Part shown: positions 53,069 through 62,295 of the stretch, piece after piece | How the letters are laid out: each line of letters starts with the position of its first letter | Numbering within the stretch: position 1 is the stretch's first letter | Assembly: GCA_041393535.1 (NCBI GenBank) | Contig: JAWKJY010000003.1 | Location: 595,359 to 659,358, forward strand | Reading direction: 5' to 3' | Origin: JAWKJY01 sp041393535 | GTDB taxonomy: Bacteria > Actinomycetota > Thermoleophilia > Gaiellales > Gaiellaceae | Length of the DNA: 64,000 nt | Notes under the pieces: model-generated | Databases searched by the model: none | Told to the model about the DNA's origin: nothing | The model's input: the letters and a program-made list of their open reading frames with translations, nothing else | Position numbers and translations under genes: made by a program

Positions 53069-54119
53069 GGCCGTTCTCGGAGCCCCGCCGCTCGACGGGC
53101 CCGGCGTCGACGTCCGGGTCGGCAAGCCGCTCGACGCGCTCGCGCTCAAGGGCACCTCGCTCGCCGAGACGCGCGGCTACGCCGTCGGGATGCGCGACGC
53201 GGCCGCGGCGCTCTACGCGGCCGGCGAGGAGCTCGTCCCCGTCGAGGCGTGCCCCTGCCTGCGCCCGCCCGTGCGCGGACGCGGGGAGGCGCTCGCCGTC
53301 AACGGCGTCGCCTACCGGCGCTGCGCCGCCTGCGGCCACCGGTTCGTGGGCGAGCGCCCGACCGACGAGGCGCTCGCGCGCCACTTCGCCGAGAGCGACG
53401 ACCTGGCGGCGCCGTACGTCGAGCGGGAGTCGCTCGAGCTGCGGCTCGCGTCCGTCGTCGGGCCGAAGGCCGACTGGGCGCTCGAGGCGTTCTCGCGGGC
53501 GGTGGGTCGCCCCGCGGCCAGCGCGGTCGACGTGGGCGCCGGCGGCGGCCACACCGTCGAGGCGCTGCGCCGGCGCGGACTCGCCGCCTCCGGCTACGAG
53601 CTCTCGCGCGCCAGCAGGGCCTTCGCCGCGGCCGCGTTCGGGCTCGAGCTGCGGCCGGACGACTTCCTCGCCGCCGAGCCCGAGCCGGTCGACGTCGTGA
53701 CGCTGTTCGGCCTGCTCGAGTACGCGCCCGAGCCGGCCGCGTTCCTGGAGGCGGCCGGTCGCTGGGCGCCCGCTGGGATGGTCGTCGTCGAGGTCCCGCG
53801 CGCGGACTGCCTCGGCACGGCCGTCCAGGCGCTCCCGGGCGCGCTCGTCGCGCGCCACCTCGATCCGGCGAGCCACGTCAACTGCTTCTCCGACGGCTCG
53901 CTCGCCGCGCTCCTCGCACGCACCGGCTGGCGGCCCGTTGCGGCCTGGTGGTTCGGCCTCGACGCGTACGAGTTGCTCGTCCAGCTGGCGCACCGGCTCG
54001 ACGACGAGGCCGCCGTCGCGCGGCTCGCCGACGCCGTGCTCGCCCTGCAGCCCGCGCTCGACCGGGCGCGGCTCTGCGACGACCTCGTCGTCTGCGCCGT
54101 CCGGGAGCCGGCCGCGTGA
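53061..54119 (+). CDS. Class I SAM methyltransferase (3) with Cys-rich segment
   Basis: This is a 352-residue methyltransferase. A zinc-binding-like segment is at about residues 55-95 (ACPCLRPP with CAACGHRFV). The SAM site is VDVGAGGGHTVEALRRRGL, followed by VVTLFGLLEYAPEPAAFL and HVNCFSDGSLAALLARTGW. The ATG at 53061 lies within the last codons of the previous gene, and the stop overlaps the sulfotransferase start (GTGA). The architecture is that of sugar C- or O-methyltransferases. No acceptor can be named from sequence. Confidence 0.8.
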   Translation: MAEAVLGAPPLDGPGVDVRVGKPLDALALKGTSLAETRGYAVGMRDAAAALYAAGEELVPVEACPCLRPPVRGRGEALAVNGVAYRRCAACGHRFVGERPTDEALARHFAESDDLAAPYVERESLELRLASVVGPKADWALEAFSRAVGRPAASAVDVGAGGGHTVEALRRRGLAASGYELSRASRAFAAAAFGLELRPDDFLAAEPEPVDVVTLFGLLEYAPEPAAFLEAAGRWAPAGMVVVEVPRADCLGTAVQALPGALVARHLDPASHVNCFSDGSLAALLARTGWRPVAAWWFGLDAYELLVQLAHRLDDEAAVARLADAVLALQPALDRARLCDDLVVCAVREPAA

Positions 54120-55288
54120 GCCCCGCGCCCGTCCTCGTCACCGGGCCGGCGCGCTCCGGGACGACCCTCGTCGCGCGGATGCTCGACGCGCACCCCCGGG
54201 TGGCGCTCGCGTCCGACCCGCTGTTCCCGCTCCTGCGCGGCGCGATCGGCGCGATCCTGCGCGAGGCGGCGATCCCGGGGATCGATCCCGACGGGCCGAT
54301 CCAGGACTACCACTTCGCCGACGAGCGGATCCGCGCGCTCGACGCCGTGCTCGGCGGCTCGCTCGACCTGCCGCTCGACCCGGCCCTCCTGCCGGGGCTG
54401 CGCGCGGCCGTTGCCGCACGGGCGGCGCACGAGGCGCCGTCGCTCGTCCCGCTCGCAGGGCGCCTGGCGGGGGAGACCTGGGCGGACGCGATCCGCCTGG
54501 CGCTCGGGCTCGTCGCAGAGGCGGCCGGCGGCCGCCCGCACGCGGTCGGGACGAAGGAGGTCTGGACGATCGACCTGCTCCCGGCGCTGGGCCGGGCGTT
54601 CCCGGAGGCGCGCTTCGTCGTCGTGCTGCGCGACCCGCGCGCGATCGTCGCGTCGCTCGAGCGGCTGGCGGCGAGCGAGCCGGATCAGGGCGCCCACGCG
54701 CTCTCCTACGCGCGCCACTGGCGCAAGCACGTCGCGCTGCTCGAGCGCTTCCAGGACGACCCGCTGCTTGCGGGCCGGCTGGCCGTCGTCCGCTACGAGG
54801 ACCTCGTCGCCGACCCGGCGCGCGGGGCGGCCGCGCTCGCGCGGATCGCCGGCGTGGCCGTGGACGACGCGATGCTCGCCGCGGGCGGCCAGCGCGCGAA
54901 CTCGTCGCACGGCGACGGCCCCGGCGGCATCCGGCCGGAGCTCGCGGAGCGCTGGCGGACGGCGATCGACCCGCGTGCGCAGGCGATGGTCGAGCTGACC
55001 TGCGGGCCCGAGCTGGGCCTCTGGGGCTACCGCCACCACCCCGACGCCTGGCGCTTCCAGGACGTCCTCGCCTACCTGCGCGAGCTCGACCGGGCGCCCG
55101 GGAGCTGGCGCAGCGACCTCGGCGACCCCGAGCTCGACCTCGTCCACGAGCTGCGCCGGCGGGCGCTGCTCCAGGCTGCGGGGACGCCCGAGCCGGCCCA
55201 GATCCGGCGGGCGTTCCTCTTCCCCGAGCACTGGCGCCGCCTGCGCGCGGCCGCGAGCGCCGGGGCGTCGGCGGAGGAGGCCCGGTGA
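54116..55288 (+). CDS. Sulfotransferase-family protein (PAPS-dependent)
   Basis: This is a protein of 390 residues with a PAPS-binding P-loop at the N-terminus, VLVTGPARSGTTLVARMLDA, typical of the sulfotransferase_3 family. The 3'-phosphate motif is probably FVVVLRDPRAIVASLERLA, and the later RLAVVRYEDLVADPARGAAA is another family hallmark. It should transfer sulfate from PAPS to a sugar hydroxyl. A sulfated surface glycan would be rare in this type of bacterium. It starts with GTG overlapping the previous stop and its own stop overlaps the DUF4910 gene (GTGA). No PAPS-synthesis genes are in the window. Confidence 0.8.
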   Translation: MSPAPVLVTGPARSGTTLVARMLDAHPRVALASDPLFPLLRGAIGAILREAAIPGIDPDGPIQDYHFADERIRALDAVLGGSLDLPLDPALLPGLRAAVAARAAHEAPSLVPLAGRLAGETWADAIRLALGLVAEAAGGRPHAVGTKEVWTIDLLPALGRAFPEARFVVVLRDPRAIVASLERLAASEPDQGAHALSYARHWRKHVALLERFQDDPLLAGRLAVVRYEDLVADPARGAAALARIAGVAVDDAMLAAGGQRANSSHGDGPGGIRPELAERWRTAIDPRAQAMVELTCGPELGLWGYRHHPDAWRFQDVLAYLRELDRAPGSWRSDLGDPELDLVHELRRRALLQAAGTPEPAQIRRAFLFPEHWRRLRAAASAGASAEEAR

Positions 55289-56673
55289 ACCTCGGTGCCT
55301 CGATCAAGGCGCTGACGCGCTCCCTCTGCGCCTTCCCGACGGGCGTCGTCGCCCCCGCGAACGAGCCGCTGTTCGCGCGCCTACGCGCGGAGATCCCGCT
55401 CGCGCTGCACCGCTACGCGTCGGGCGGCGAGCACAACGGCTGGCTCGTCCCGGACTCCTGGTCGGTCGAGCGCGCGCTCGTCACGCGCGACGGCCTGCCC
55501 GTCGCCGACTGCGCTGCGCACCCGCTCGGCGTCGCCGCCTACTCCACCTCGTTCACCGGCGAGCTGTCCCTCGACGAGCTGCTCGCGCACGTCGTCTCGC
55601 GGCCCGACCTGCCGGACGCGATCCCGTACCACTGCATGTGGCAGTACCGCCCCTGGGACGCCGACTGGGCGCTCTGCGTGCCGCACGCGCAGGTCGAGAC
55701 GTGGCGGCCCGGCCGATACAGGGTCGACCTCGTGACGCGGCGCCAGCAGGGGGAGATGCTCGTCGCGGTCGCCGACAAGCGGGGCGTCTCCGACCGGACG
55801 ATCGTGCTGAACGCGCACACCTGCCACCCGGTGATGGCGAACGACGACATGGCCGGCGTGGCCGTGCTCGTCCGGCTCTTCCAGCGCCTGCTCGAGCGGG
55901 AGACGTTCTACTCGTACCGCCTCGTGCTCGGGCCGGAGCACCTCGGGACGATCTTCTACCTCGCCGGGCTCTCCCGCGCGGAGCGCGAGCGGCTCGTCTG
56001 CGGCCTCTTCCTCGACATGCCGGGGACGGACGGCCCGCTGACGATCGCGTCGACCTTCCTCGGCGGCCAGCCGCTCGACCTCGCCCTCGCGAACGCGGCA
56101 CGCCACGGCGCCGCCGCGTTCCGGCCCGTGTCCTGGCGGCAGGGGGCGGGGAACGACGAGACGGTCTGGGAGGCGCCCGGCTACGAGGTGCCGTTCGCGG
56201 AGGTCTCGCGGGCGCACAGCCTGTTCGAGCCGTTCCGCGAGTACCACACGAGCCTCGACACCCCCGACCTGATGGACGAGGGCCAGCTGGAGGAGACGCT
56301 GCTCGTGCTCGACGCCGCGCTCGACGCGCTCGAGCGCGACGCCGTCCCGATGCGGCGCTTCGACGGGCTGCCGTGCCTCTCGTCGCCGCGCTACCGGCTC
56401 TACCGCGAGCGGCCCGACCCGTCGGTCGACAAGGGCCTCGTGGCGGACGACGAGGCCTGGGGCGTCCTCGCGGACTCGCTGCCGCGCTACCTCGACGGCT
56501 CGCTCTCGCTGCTCGAGATCGCCGAGCGCCACGGCCTGCCCTTCGCGGCCGTCCGTCGGGAGCTCGAGCGCTGGGAGGAGCGACGGCTGGTCGACCTCGT
56601 GCCGCGCGTGGTCGAGCGGCAGCCCGTGACGCTCGCGGCGGAGGACTGGGAGGAGGCGGTGCGCGGTGGCTGA
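55285..56673 (+). CDS. DUF4910/aminopeptidase-like protein of glycan clusters
   Basis: This is a 462-residue protein of the DUF4910 (M28-like) group that recurs in polysaccharide clusters. The metal region appears as VLNAHTCHPVMANDDMAGVA (His and Asp ligand pattern of M28), followed by LGPEHLGTIFYLAG and the FREYHTSLDTPDLM segment. The C-terminus resembles a winged-helix-like tail (SLLEIAERHGLPFAAVRREL). Its reaction is unknown, and a peptidase role in glycan assembly is doubtful. It may cleave or transfer an acyl/amide group on the sugar. It starts with a GTG inside the sulfotransferase stop, and HisH starts 8 nt before its stop. Confidence 0.72.
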   Translation: MNLGASIKALTRSLCAFPTGVVAPANEPLFARLRAEIPLALHRYASGGEHNGWLVPDSWSVERALVTRDGLPVADCAAHPLGVAAYSTSFTGELSLDELLAHVVSRPDLPDAIPYHCMWQYRPWDADWALCVPHAQVETWRPGRYRVDLVTRRQQGEMLVAVADKRGVSDRTIVLNAHTCHPVMANDDMAGVAVLVRLFQRLLERETFYSYRLVLGPEHLGTIFYLAGLSRAERERLVCGLFLDMPGTDGPLTIASTFLGGQPLDLALANAARHGAAAFRPVSWRQGAGNDETVWEAPGYEVPFAEVSRAHSLFEPFREYHTSLDTPDLMDEGQLEETLLVLDAALDALERDAVPMRRFDGLPCLSSPRYRLYRERPDPSVDKGLVADDEAWGVLADSLPRYLDGSLSLLEIAERHGLPFAAVRRELERWEERRLVDLVPRVVERQPVTLAAEDWEEAVRGG

Positions 56674-57283
56674 TCGGCCGGTGACCCTCGTCGAGCTCGG
56701 CATCTCGAACCTCGGCTCCGTCGTCGAGGCCTTCCGCCGCGTCGGCGGCTCGGTCGCGCTCGCGACGACGCCGGATGAGGTGGCCTGCGCCGGCGCGCTC
56801 GTCCTGCCGGGCGTCGGCGCCTTCGGCGACGGCGCCGCCGCGCTCGCCCGGCTCGGGCTCGTCGAGCCGATCCGCGCGCACGCGGCCGCGGGCAAGCCGC
56901 TGCTCGGCATCTGTCTCGGGATGCAGCTCCTCGCCGACGAGTCGGAGGAGCACGGCCGCCACGCCGGGCTCGGGCTCGTGCCCGGCCGCGTCGTCCGGCG
57001 CGCGCCGGACGACCCGGCGCTGCGCGTGCCGAACATGGGCTGGGGCGACGTCCGCCCGGCCGGGGCGAGCGGGCTGCTCGTCGACGAGGGCTGCTTCTAC
57101 TTCGCCCACTCGTTCCGCTTCGCCGCGGCCGACGCCGCGGACGCCGCGGGCGTGCTCGACTACGGCGGCGAGGTCGTCGCCGCCGTCGCCCGCGGCTCCG
57201 TGCGCGGGGTGCAGTTCCACCCGGAGAAGAGCCAGGACGACGGCCTCGGGCTGCTCGACCGCTGGCTCGCGGAGGCGGCATAG
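56666..57283 (+). CDS. hisH: HisH-type glutamine amidotransferase (ammonia donor for sugar amidination)
   Basis: This is a class I glutamine amidotransferase of 205 residues, HisH length. The nucleophile Cys is in LLGICLGMQLLADES, with VLPGVGAFGDGA upstream; the triad His/Glu lie in GVQFHPEKSQDDG. It hydrolyses glutamine and passes ammonia to HisF. Here it adjoins a HisF fused to a sugar amidotransferase, in a glycan operon with no other histidine genes. So it probably supplies ammonia for an N-acetamidino group, as HisH2 does with WbpG and HisF2 in Pseudomonas O-antigens. It starts with GTG within the DUF4910 gene. Confidence 0.88.
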   Translation: MADRPVTLVELGISNLGSVVEAFRRVGGSVALATTPDEVACAGALVLPGVGAFGDGAAALARLGLVEPIRAHAAAGKPLLGICLGMQLLADESEEHGRHAGLGLVPGRVVRRAPDDPALRVPNMGWGDVRPAGASGLLVDEGCFYFAHSFRFAAADAADAAGVLDYGGEVVAAVARGSVRGVQFHPEKSQDDGLGLLDRWLAEAA

Positions 57284-57393
57284 CCGCCTCGCCGTCCCGG
57301 GCCGTGACGCCGGGACGCGATCCCCGCGCGCGTGCGCCGAAACCCCGCCCTTCGTCCCTCAACCGGGGGATCGGGCGGTCGATCACCGGGGCC

Positions 57394-59593
57394 GTGAGCC
57401 GTCCGCGCCTCGTCCCCGTGCTGCTGCTCAAGCACGGCCTGCTCGTGCGTAGCCAGTGGTTCCGGATCCACCAGGTGATCGGGAACCCGATGGCGACCGT
57501 CCGCCGCTACGCGGACTGGAACGTCGACGAGCTCGTCCTGCTGGACATCTCCGAGCACGACCGGCACGACCTGCGCCGCGACGACCTGGAGCAGCGCTAC
57601 GCCGGCGACTCGTCGCTCGACGTGCTGCGGGAGGTCGCACGCACGTGCCTCGCGCCGCTCGCCGTCGGCGGCCGCGTGCGGACGCTCGAGGACGTCGGGG
57701 CGCGCCTCGCCGCGGGCGCGGACAAGGTCGTGATCAACACCGCGGCCCTGGACGACCCGGGCTTCGTCACGCAGGCCGCCCGCCGGTTCGGCGCCCAGTG
57801 CGTCGTCGTCTCGATCGACGCGCGCCGCCGGGAGGACGGTCGGCTCGAGGTGATGCGCGACCACGGCCGCGAGCCGACCGGGCTGACGCCGGCCGAGTGG
57901 GCCGCGCGCGTCGAGGTGCTCGGGGCGGGGGAGATCCTGCTGAACTCGGTCGACCGCGACGGCACCGGCCGGGGCTACGACGTCGAGGCTCGTCCGCTCG
58001 GTCACCGCGGCGACGTCGATCCCGGTCGTCGCCTGCGGCGGCGTCGGGCACTACGAGCACCTGCCCGCCGCGATTCTCGAGGGCGGTGCGAGCGCGGCCG
58101 CCGCCGCGAACGTCTTCCACTTCTTCGAGCTCTCGTACCCGAGGGCGAAGCAGGCCTGCCTGGACGCGGGCATCGCCGTGCGGCCGGTCGCGCTCGGCGG
58201 CCGCTTCCACCGGCGCGAGCCGGAGTACGACCTCAGCGCCCGCGACGCGCGCCTGGCCGAGCGCCTCGCCGCCGCCGGGCGCGGGCCCGAGGCGACCGAG
58301 GGCGCGGCGCCGCCCCCGCCCGTCCACTGGTGCAGCCGCTGCGTCTACCCGTCCGCGTCGGCCGTGCCGCTCGAGTTCGACGACGCGGGCGTCTGCACGG
58401 GGTGCCAGGTCGCGGACGCGAAGGCGGCGATCCCGGCGTCCGAGTGGGATCGCCGGCTCGACCTGCTGCGCGAGCTGGTCGACCGCTACCGCTGCCCAGA
58501 CGGCTCGACCTACGACTGCGTCATCCCGGTCTCGGGCGGCAAGGACAGCTACTTCCAGACGCACGTGATCACACGCGAGCTGGGCCTGCGGCCGCTGCTC
58601 GTCACCTACGACGGGAACAACTGGACGGACGTCGGCTGGCGCAACGCGCAGCGGATGCGCGAGGCCTTCGGCGTCGACCACGTCTTCGTCCGCCCGTCGA
58701 TCGAGGCGTTGCGGAAGCTGAACCGGATCGCGTTCGTCGCCATGGGCGACATGAACTGGCACGCGCACGTCGGGATCACGACCGCGCCCGTCCGCGTCGC
58801 CGTCCAGCACCGCGTGCCGCTCGTCTTCTGGGGCGAGCACGGCTACCTCGACCTCGGCGGCCAGTTCTCGCTCGACGACTTCCCCGAGATGAGCTACCGC
58901 GACCGGACGGAGCACTTCGCCCGCGGCTACGAGTGGAACTGGTTCGTCGGCCTCGAGGGCCTGACCGCCCAGGACCTGATCCCGTGGCAGTACCCGACGG
59001 ACGAGGAGCTGCTCGCCCTCGACGTGCGCGGGATCTACCTCGGCAACTACGTGCGCTGGGAGGCGAACGAGCACGTCGACCTCGTCGTGCGCGAGTACGG
59101 CTTCGAGGTCTCCGACGAGCCGTTCGACCGGACGTACCGGCGCATGTCGAACCTGGACGACATGCACGAGAACGGCGTCCACGACTACCTCAAGTACGTG
59201 AAGTTCGGCTACGGGCGCTGCACCGACCACGCCTGCAAGGACGTCCGCGCCGGGCTGCTGTCGCGCGAGCGCGCGATCGAGCTCGTGCGCCGCCACGACC
59301 ACGTCGTGCCCCGCGACATCACGCGCTGGCTCGAGCTGGTCGGGATGGACGAGGCCGAGTTCCACCGGATCGCGGACACGTTCCGCGATCGCCGGGTCTG
59401 GCAGCGCGTCGAGGCCGGCTGGCGGCGCCGCCGCCTCTGGGACGCGGCCGGCGTGGAGGTCGAGGCGGACGTCGCCGCCGCGGCGAGCGCCGCCGCGCCG
59501 TCCGTCGCGCCGCCGCTCGCGATGGCGCGCGTGCTCTCGGCGGCCGACCGTGCCGGCGCGCTCGGCGAGCGGCAGGGAGATGCGGCGCCGTGA
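57394..59593 (+). CDS. HisF-like cyclase fused to N-acetyl sugar amidotransferase, frame broken once
   Basis: This is a fusion of about 732 residues. Residues 1-255 are HisF-like (beta-alpha barrel): LVPVLLLKHGLLVRSQWF has Leu where HisF of histidine synthesis has the catalytic Asp (CLDV), as in the HisF2 type of glycan clusters; VVVSIDARRREDG retains the second Asp region. Residues 300-700 are a PseA/WbpG-type amidotransferase: HWCSRCVYPSASAVP and VCTGCQ (zinc), then PP-loop IPVSGGKDSYFQTHV. The frame shifts near 57985 (extra base in GG). From 57989 to 59593 the new frame runs without any stop, and no start codon occurs before 58178, so the barrel end and the amidotransferase are joined. HisH lies just upstream. 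The single chain would channel ammonia to the acceptor. Confidence 0.75.
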
Positions 59594-60603
59594 CGCAGGC
59601 GCCGCCGCCCGAGGCACGGCTGACGGAGGCCGAGCTGGCCCCGCCGGAGCTCGTCGACGAGCAGGAGGCCGCCTTCATGCGCGACGTCGCCCGGCTGCGC
59701 GCCCGCGCCGGCGAGTTCGCGCTGGCGCCGTGCCCGGCCTGCGGCGCGCCGGACGGGCCGGTCGCGATCGAGAAGTGGGGCTTCACCTGGCGCCGCTGCG
59801 ACGGCTGCCGCACGCTCTGGCTGAGCCCGCGCCCGCCCGCGAGCGTGCTCGCCGACTACTACGCGGCCTCGGAGAGCTACGCGGTCTGGGCGTCGTCGAT
59901 CTTCCCCGCCTCCGAGGCGGCCCGGCGCGAGAAGATCGCGCTCCCGCGGCTCGAGCGGATCCTCGGCATCTGCGTTCGCCACGGCGTCCGGCGCGACCTG
60001 CTCGTCGAGGTCGGCCCCGGCTTCGGCACCTTCGCGGCGCTCGCGCGCGAGGCGTTCCGCCGCGTCGTCGCGATCGAGCCGACGCCGGAGCTCGCCGCCG
60101 CCTGCCGCGCGCAGGGCGTCGAGGTCGTCGAGCGGCGGATCGAGGACGTCGTCGACGAGACGGGCGCCGCCGACGTCGTCTGCGCGTTCGAGGTGATCGA
60201 GCACCTGCTCGACCCGGGGGCGTTCCTCGAGGCGATCGCCGGGCGCGTCGCGCCGGGCGCGCTGCTCGTGCTGACGTGCCCGAACGGGGAGGGCTTCGAG
60301 GTCGGGATGCTCGGCGCGGGCTCGCTCACGGTCGACCCGGAGCACGTCACGCTGTTCAGCCCGGGGGCCCTCGGCGGGCTGGTCGAGCGGTCGGGCTTCG
60401 AGGTGCTCGAGGTCGCGACCCCGGGCCGGCTCGACGTCGACTTCGTCCGCATGGCCGTGGAGGAGGGGCGCCTCGCGCTCGCCGACGCCCCGTGGCTCGC
60501 GCCGCTCCTCGAGGACGAGGAGCGCGCCTGGGGCTTCCAGCAGGCGCTCGCCCGGCTCGGCCTGTCGTCCCACCTGTGGCTCGTCGCGAGGAGGAGCGCA
60601 TGA
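59590..60603 (+). CDS. Class I SAM methyltransferase (4) with zinc ribbon
   Basis: This is a 337-residue methyltransferase. The N-terminal zinc ribbon is CPACGAPDGPVAIEKWGFTW with CDGCRTLWLS. The SAM domain has VEVGPGFGTFAALAREAF and CAFEVIEHLLDPGAFL, then HVTLFSPGALGGLVERSGF. It is related to sugar C-methyltransferases and to its neighbours at 51109 and 53061. It starts with GTG overlapping the fusion gene's stop (GTGA), and ends in an ATGA overlap with the next methyltransferase. The acceptor is unknown. Confidence 0.82.
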   Translation: MTQAPPPEARLTEAELAPPELVDEQEAAFMRDVARLRARAGEFALAPCPACGAPDGPVAIEKWGFTWRRCDGCRTLWLSPRPPASVLADYYAASESYAVWASSIFPASEAARREKIALPRLERILGICVRHGVRRDLLVEVGPGFGTFAALAREAFRRVVAIEPTPELAAACRAQGVEVVERRIEDVVDETGAADVVCAFEVIEHLLDPGAFLEAIAGRVAPGALLVLTCPNGEGFEVGMLGAGSLTVDPEHVTLFSPGALGGLVERSGFEVLEVATPGRLDVDFVRMAVEEGRLALADAPWLAPLLEDEERAWGFQQALARLGLSSHLWLVARRSA

Positions 60604-61591
60604 CCGCGTCGTGGTTCGAGATGGTGGATCGCGAGGTCGCCTGGGCGTCCGGGCCCCGCGTCCGACCCGGCTGGCCGCGGTGCTCCACGCGGTGTTCGGG
60701 CCGCGAGAGCGGGCCGCGGCGCCCGCACCTGTCGTGCTCGCCTCCACGCGGGCGGCCGAGCAGCGGGTCGCCGAGTGCTACTCGACCTGGAGCGGCTCCT
60801 ACTACGACGACTACTACGGCGAAGGCGCCTCGTACCCGCCGGTGCACCGCGACCTGCTGATCCGCCTGCTCGTCGAGCACGGCGCGCGCGACGTCCTCGA
60901 CGCGGGCTGCGGGCCCGCGTCGTTCCTGCGCGACCTCGCGCACCTGGCGATCGAGCGCTACGGCTTCGACCTGACGCCCGAGATGGTCGACGAGGCGCGC
61001 CGCGTGCTCGGCGCGCAGGGCCTCGGGCCGGAGCGGGTCTGGCAGGGGAGCGTCACCGACCCGGCCGCCTTCCGCGCGCCCGGGCGCGGCGAGCCGTTCG
61101 ACGCCGCCGTCTGCGTCGGCGTCCTGCCGCACGTGCCGGCCGAGGCCGACGAGGTCGTGCTCGCGAACCTGCGCGAGGCCGTCCGGCCCGGCGGCCTCGT
61201 CGTGGTCGAGGCGCGCAACGCCCTCTTCGCGCTCTTCACGCTCAACCGGTACTCGTACGCGTTCTTCCGCGACGAGCTGGTGCGCGGCCCCGACGCCGAG
61301 CTGCGGCCGCTCGCCGATCGCTTCCGGATGGACCTGCCGCCCGTCCGCGGCGGCCACGTGGACGAGCCGGGCTACGACGAGGTGCTGTCGCGGACGCACA
61401 ACCCGCTCGTCCTGCGCGAGACGATGGCGCGCGCGGGCTTCGTCGACGTCGAGCCGCTCTTCTACCACTACCACGCGCTGCCGCCGCAGCTCGGGCCCTC
61501 CGTCGAGGCGAGCCTCGCGCTCGAGGACCCGCGGGACTGGCGCGGGCACTTCATGGCCTCGGCGTTCCTCCTCTGCGGGAGGCGCGCGTGA
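60600..61591 (+). CDS. Class I SAM methyltransferase (5), frame broken once
   Basis: This is a methyltransferase of about 330 residues. The ATG at 60600 overlaps the previous stop (ATGA), and the first twenty residues (MTASWFEMVDREVAWASGPR) run into another frame by about 60660. There the product resumes as PTRLAAVLHAVFGPRERA and continues to 61591; one base is probably lost. The SAM site is VLDAGCGPASFLRDLAHLAI, with ERYGFDLTPEMVDEARRVLG after it. RYSYAFFRDELVRGP and LPLVLRETM-like stretches in the tail are not diagnostic. A role in glycan methylation is inferred from context. Confidence 0.72.
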
Positions 61592-62295
61592 GCGCGACCG
61601 AGGCGCGGCAGCGGGCGAGGATCGGCTCGGGCGGCGAGCGCCGCGCCTCGATCTGGGAGTCCTCGGCGCACGTGCGCGATCTGTACCGCGCGCGGGCCCG
61701 CGGCGAGGCGGAGGAGCTGACCTGCCACGCGCAGGCGGCCGAGCTGCTCGCCGTGCGCGCGCGGCCCGGCGAGTCGGTGCTCGACGCGGGCTGCGGCACG
61801 GGCGCGCTCTTCCACGCGCTGCGCCGGCGCCACGTCGACGTCGAGTACCACGGGATCGACGCCTCGCAGACCTTCGTCGGGATCGGCCGGGAGGAGCTCG
61901 GCCGCTTCGGGCTGCCGCCCGGGCGCCTGCAGGCGATCCGGCTCGAGGACCTCGACGCCGAGGTCGACCACGCGGTCTGCCTGAACGTCCTCTCGAACCT
62001 CGACAACGTCCACCGGGGGCTCGAGCGGCTGCTCCAGGCCGCCCGGCGGACGGTCGTCCTGCGCGAGTCGCTCGGCCCGGAGGCGCGCTCGACGTTCGTG
62101 CGCGACGCGTTCCTCGACCCGGGCGTCGACCTGCGCGTCCACGTCAACACCTACGCGATCGAGGAGGTGGCGGCGCTCTGCGACCACCACGGCTTCCGGG
62201 CCGAGGTCGTCGTCGACCGCTGGACCGGGGGCGAGCCGGAGCTCGTCATCGGCCATCCCCACCGCTGGACGTTCCTCGTCGCCGAGAGGCGGTGA
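61588..62295 (+). CDS. Class I SAM methyltransferase (6)
   Basis: This is a 235-residue methyltransferase. An N-terminal helix (SIWESSAHVRDLYRARARGE) precedes the SAM motif SVLDAGCGTGALFHALRRRH. Later come VCLNVLSNLDNVHRGLERLL and HRWTFLVAERR. It starts with a GTG overlapping the upstream stop (GTGA) and ends in a GTGA overlap with the last methyltransferase. The small size and missing zinc ribbon set it apart from the 51109/59590 type. A sugar-modifying role is inferred; no acceptor can be named. Confidence 0.8.
   Translation: MSATEARQRARIGSGGERRASIWESSAHVRDLYRARARGEAEELTCHAQAAELLAVRARPGESVLDAGCGTGALFHALRRRHVDVEYHGIDASQTFVGIGREELGRFGLPPGRLQAIRLEDLDAEVDHAVCLNVLSNLDNVHRGLERLLQAARRTVVLRESLGPEARSTFVRDAFLDPGVDLRVHVNTYAIEEVAALCDHHGFRAEVVVDRWTGGEPELVIGHPHRWTFLVAERR

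Noticed and set aside
56666..58178. HisH and HisF as histidine biosynthesis genes
   Set aside because: No other his genes are near, the HisF part lacks the catalytic Asp of the CLDV motif, and the genes sit inside a glycan operon joined to a sugar amidotransferase.
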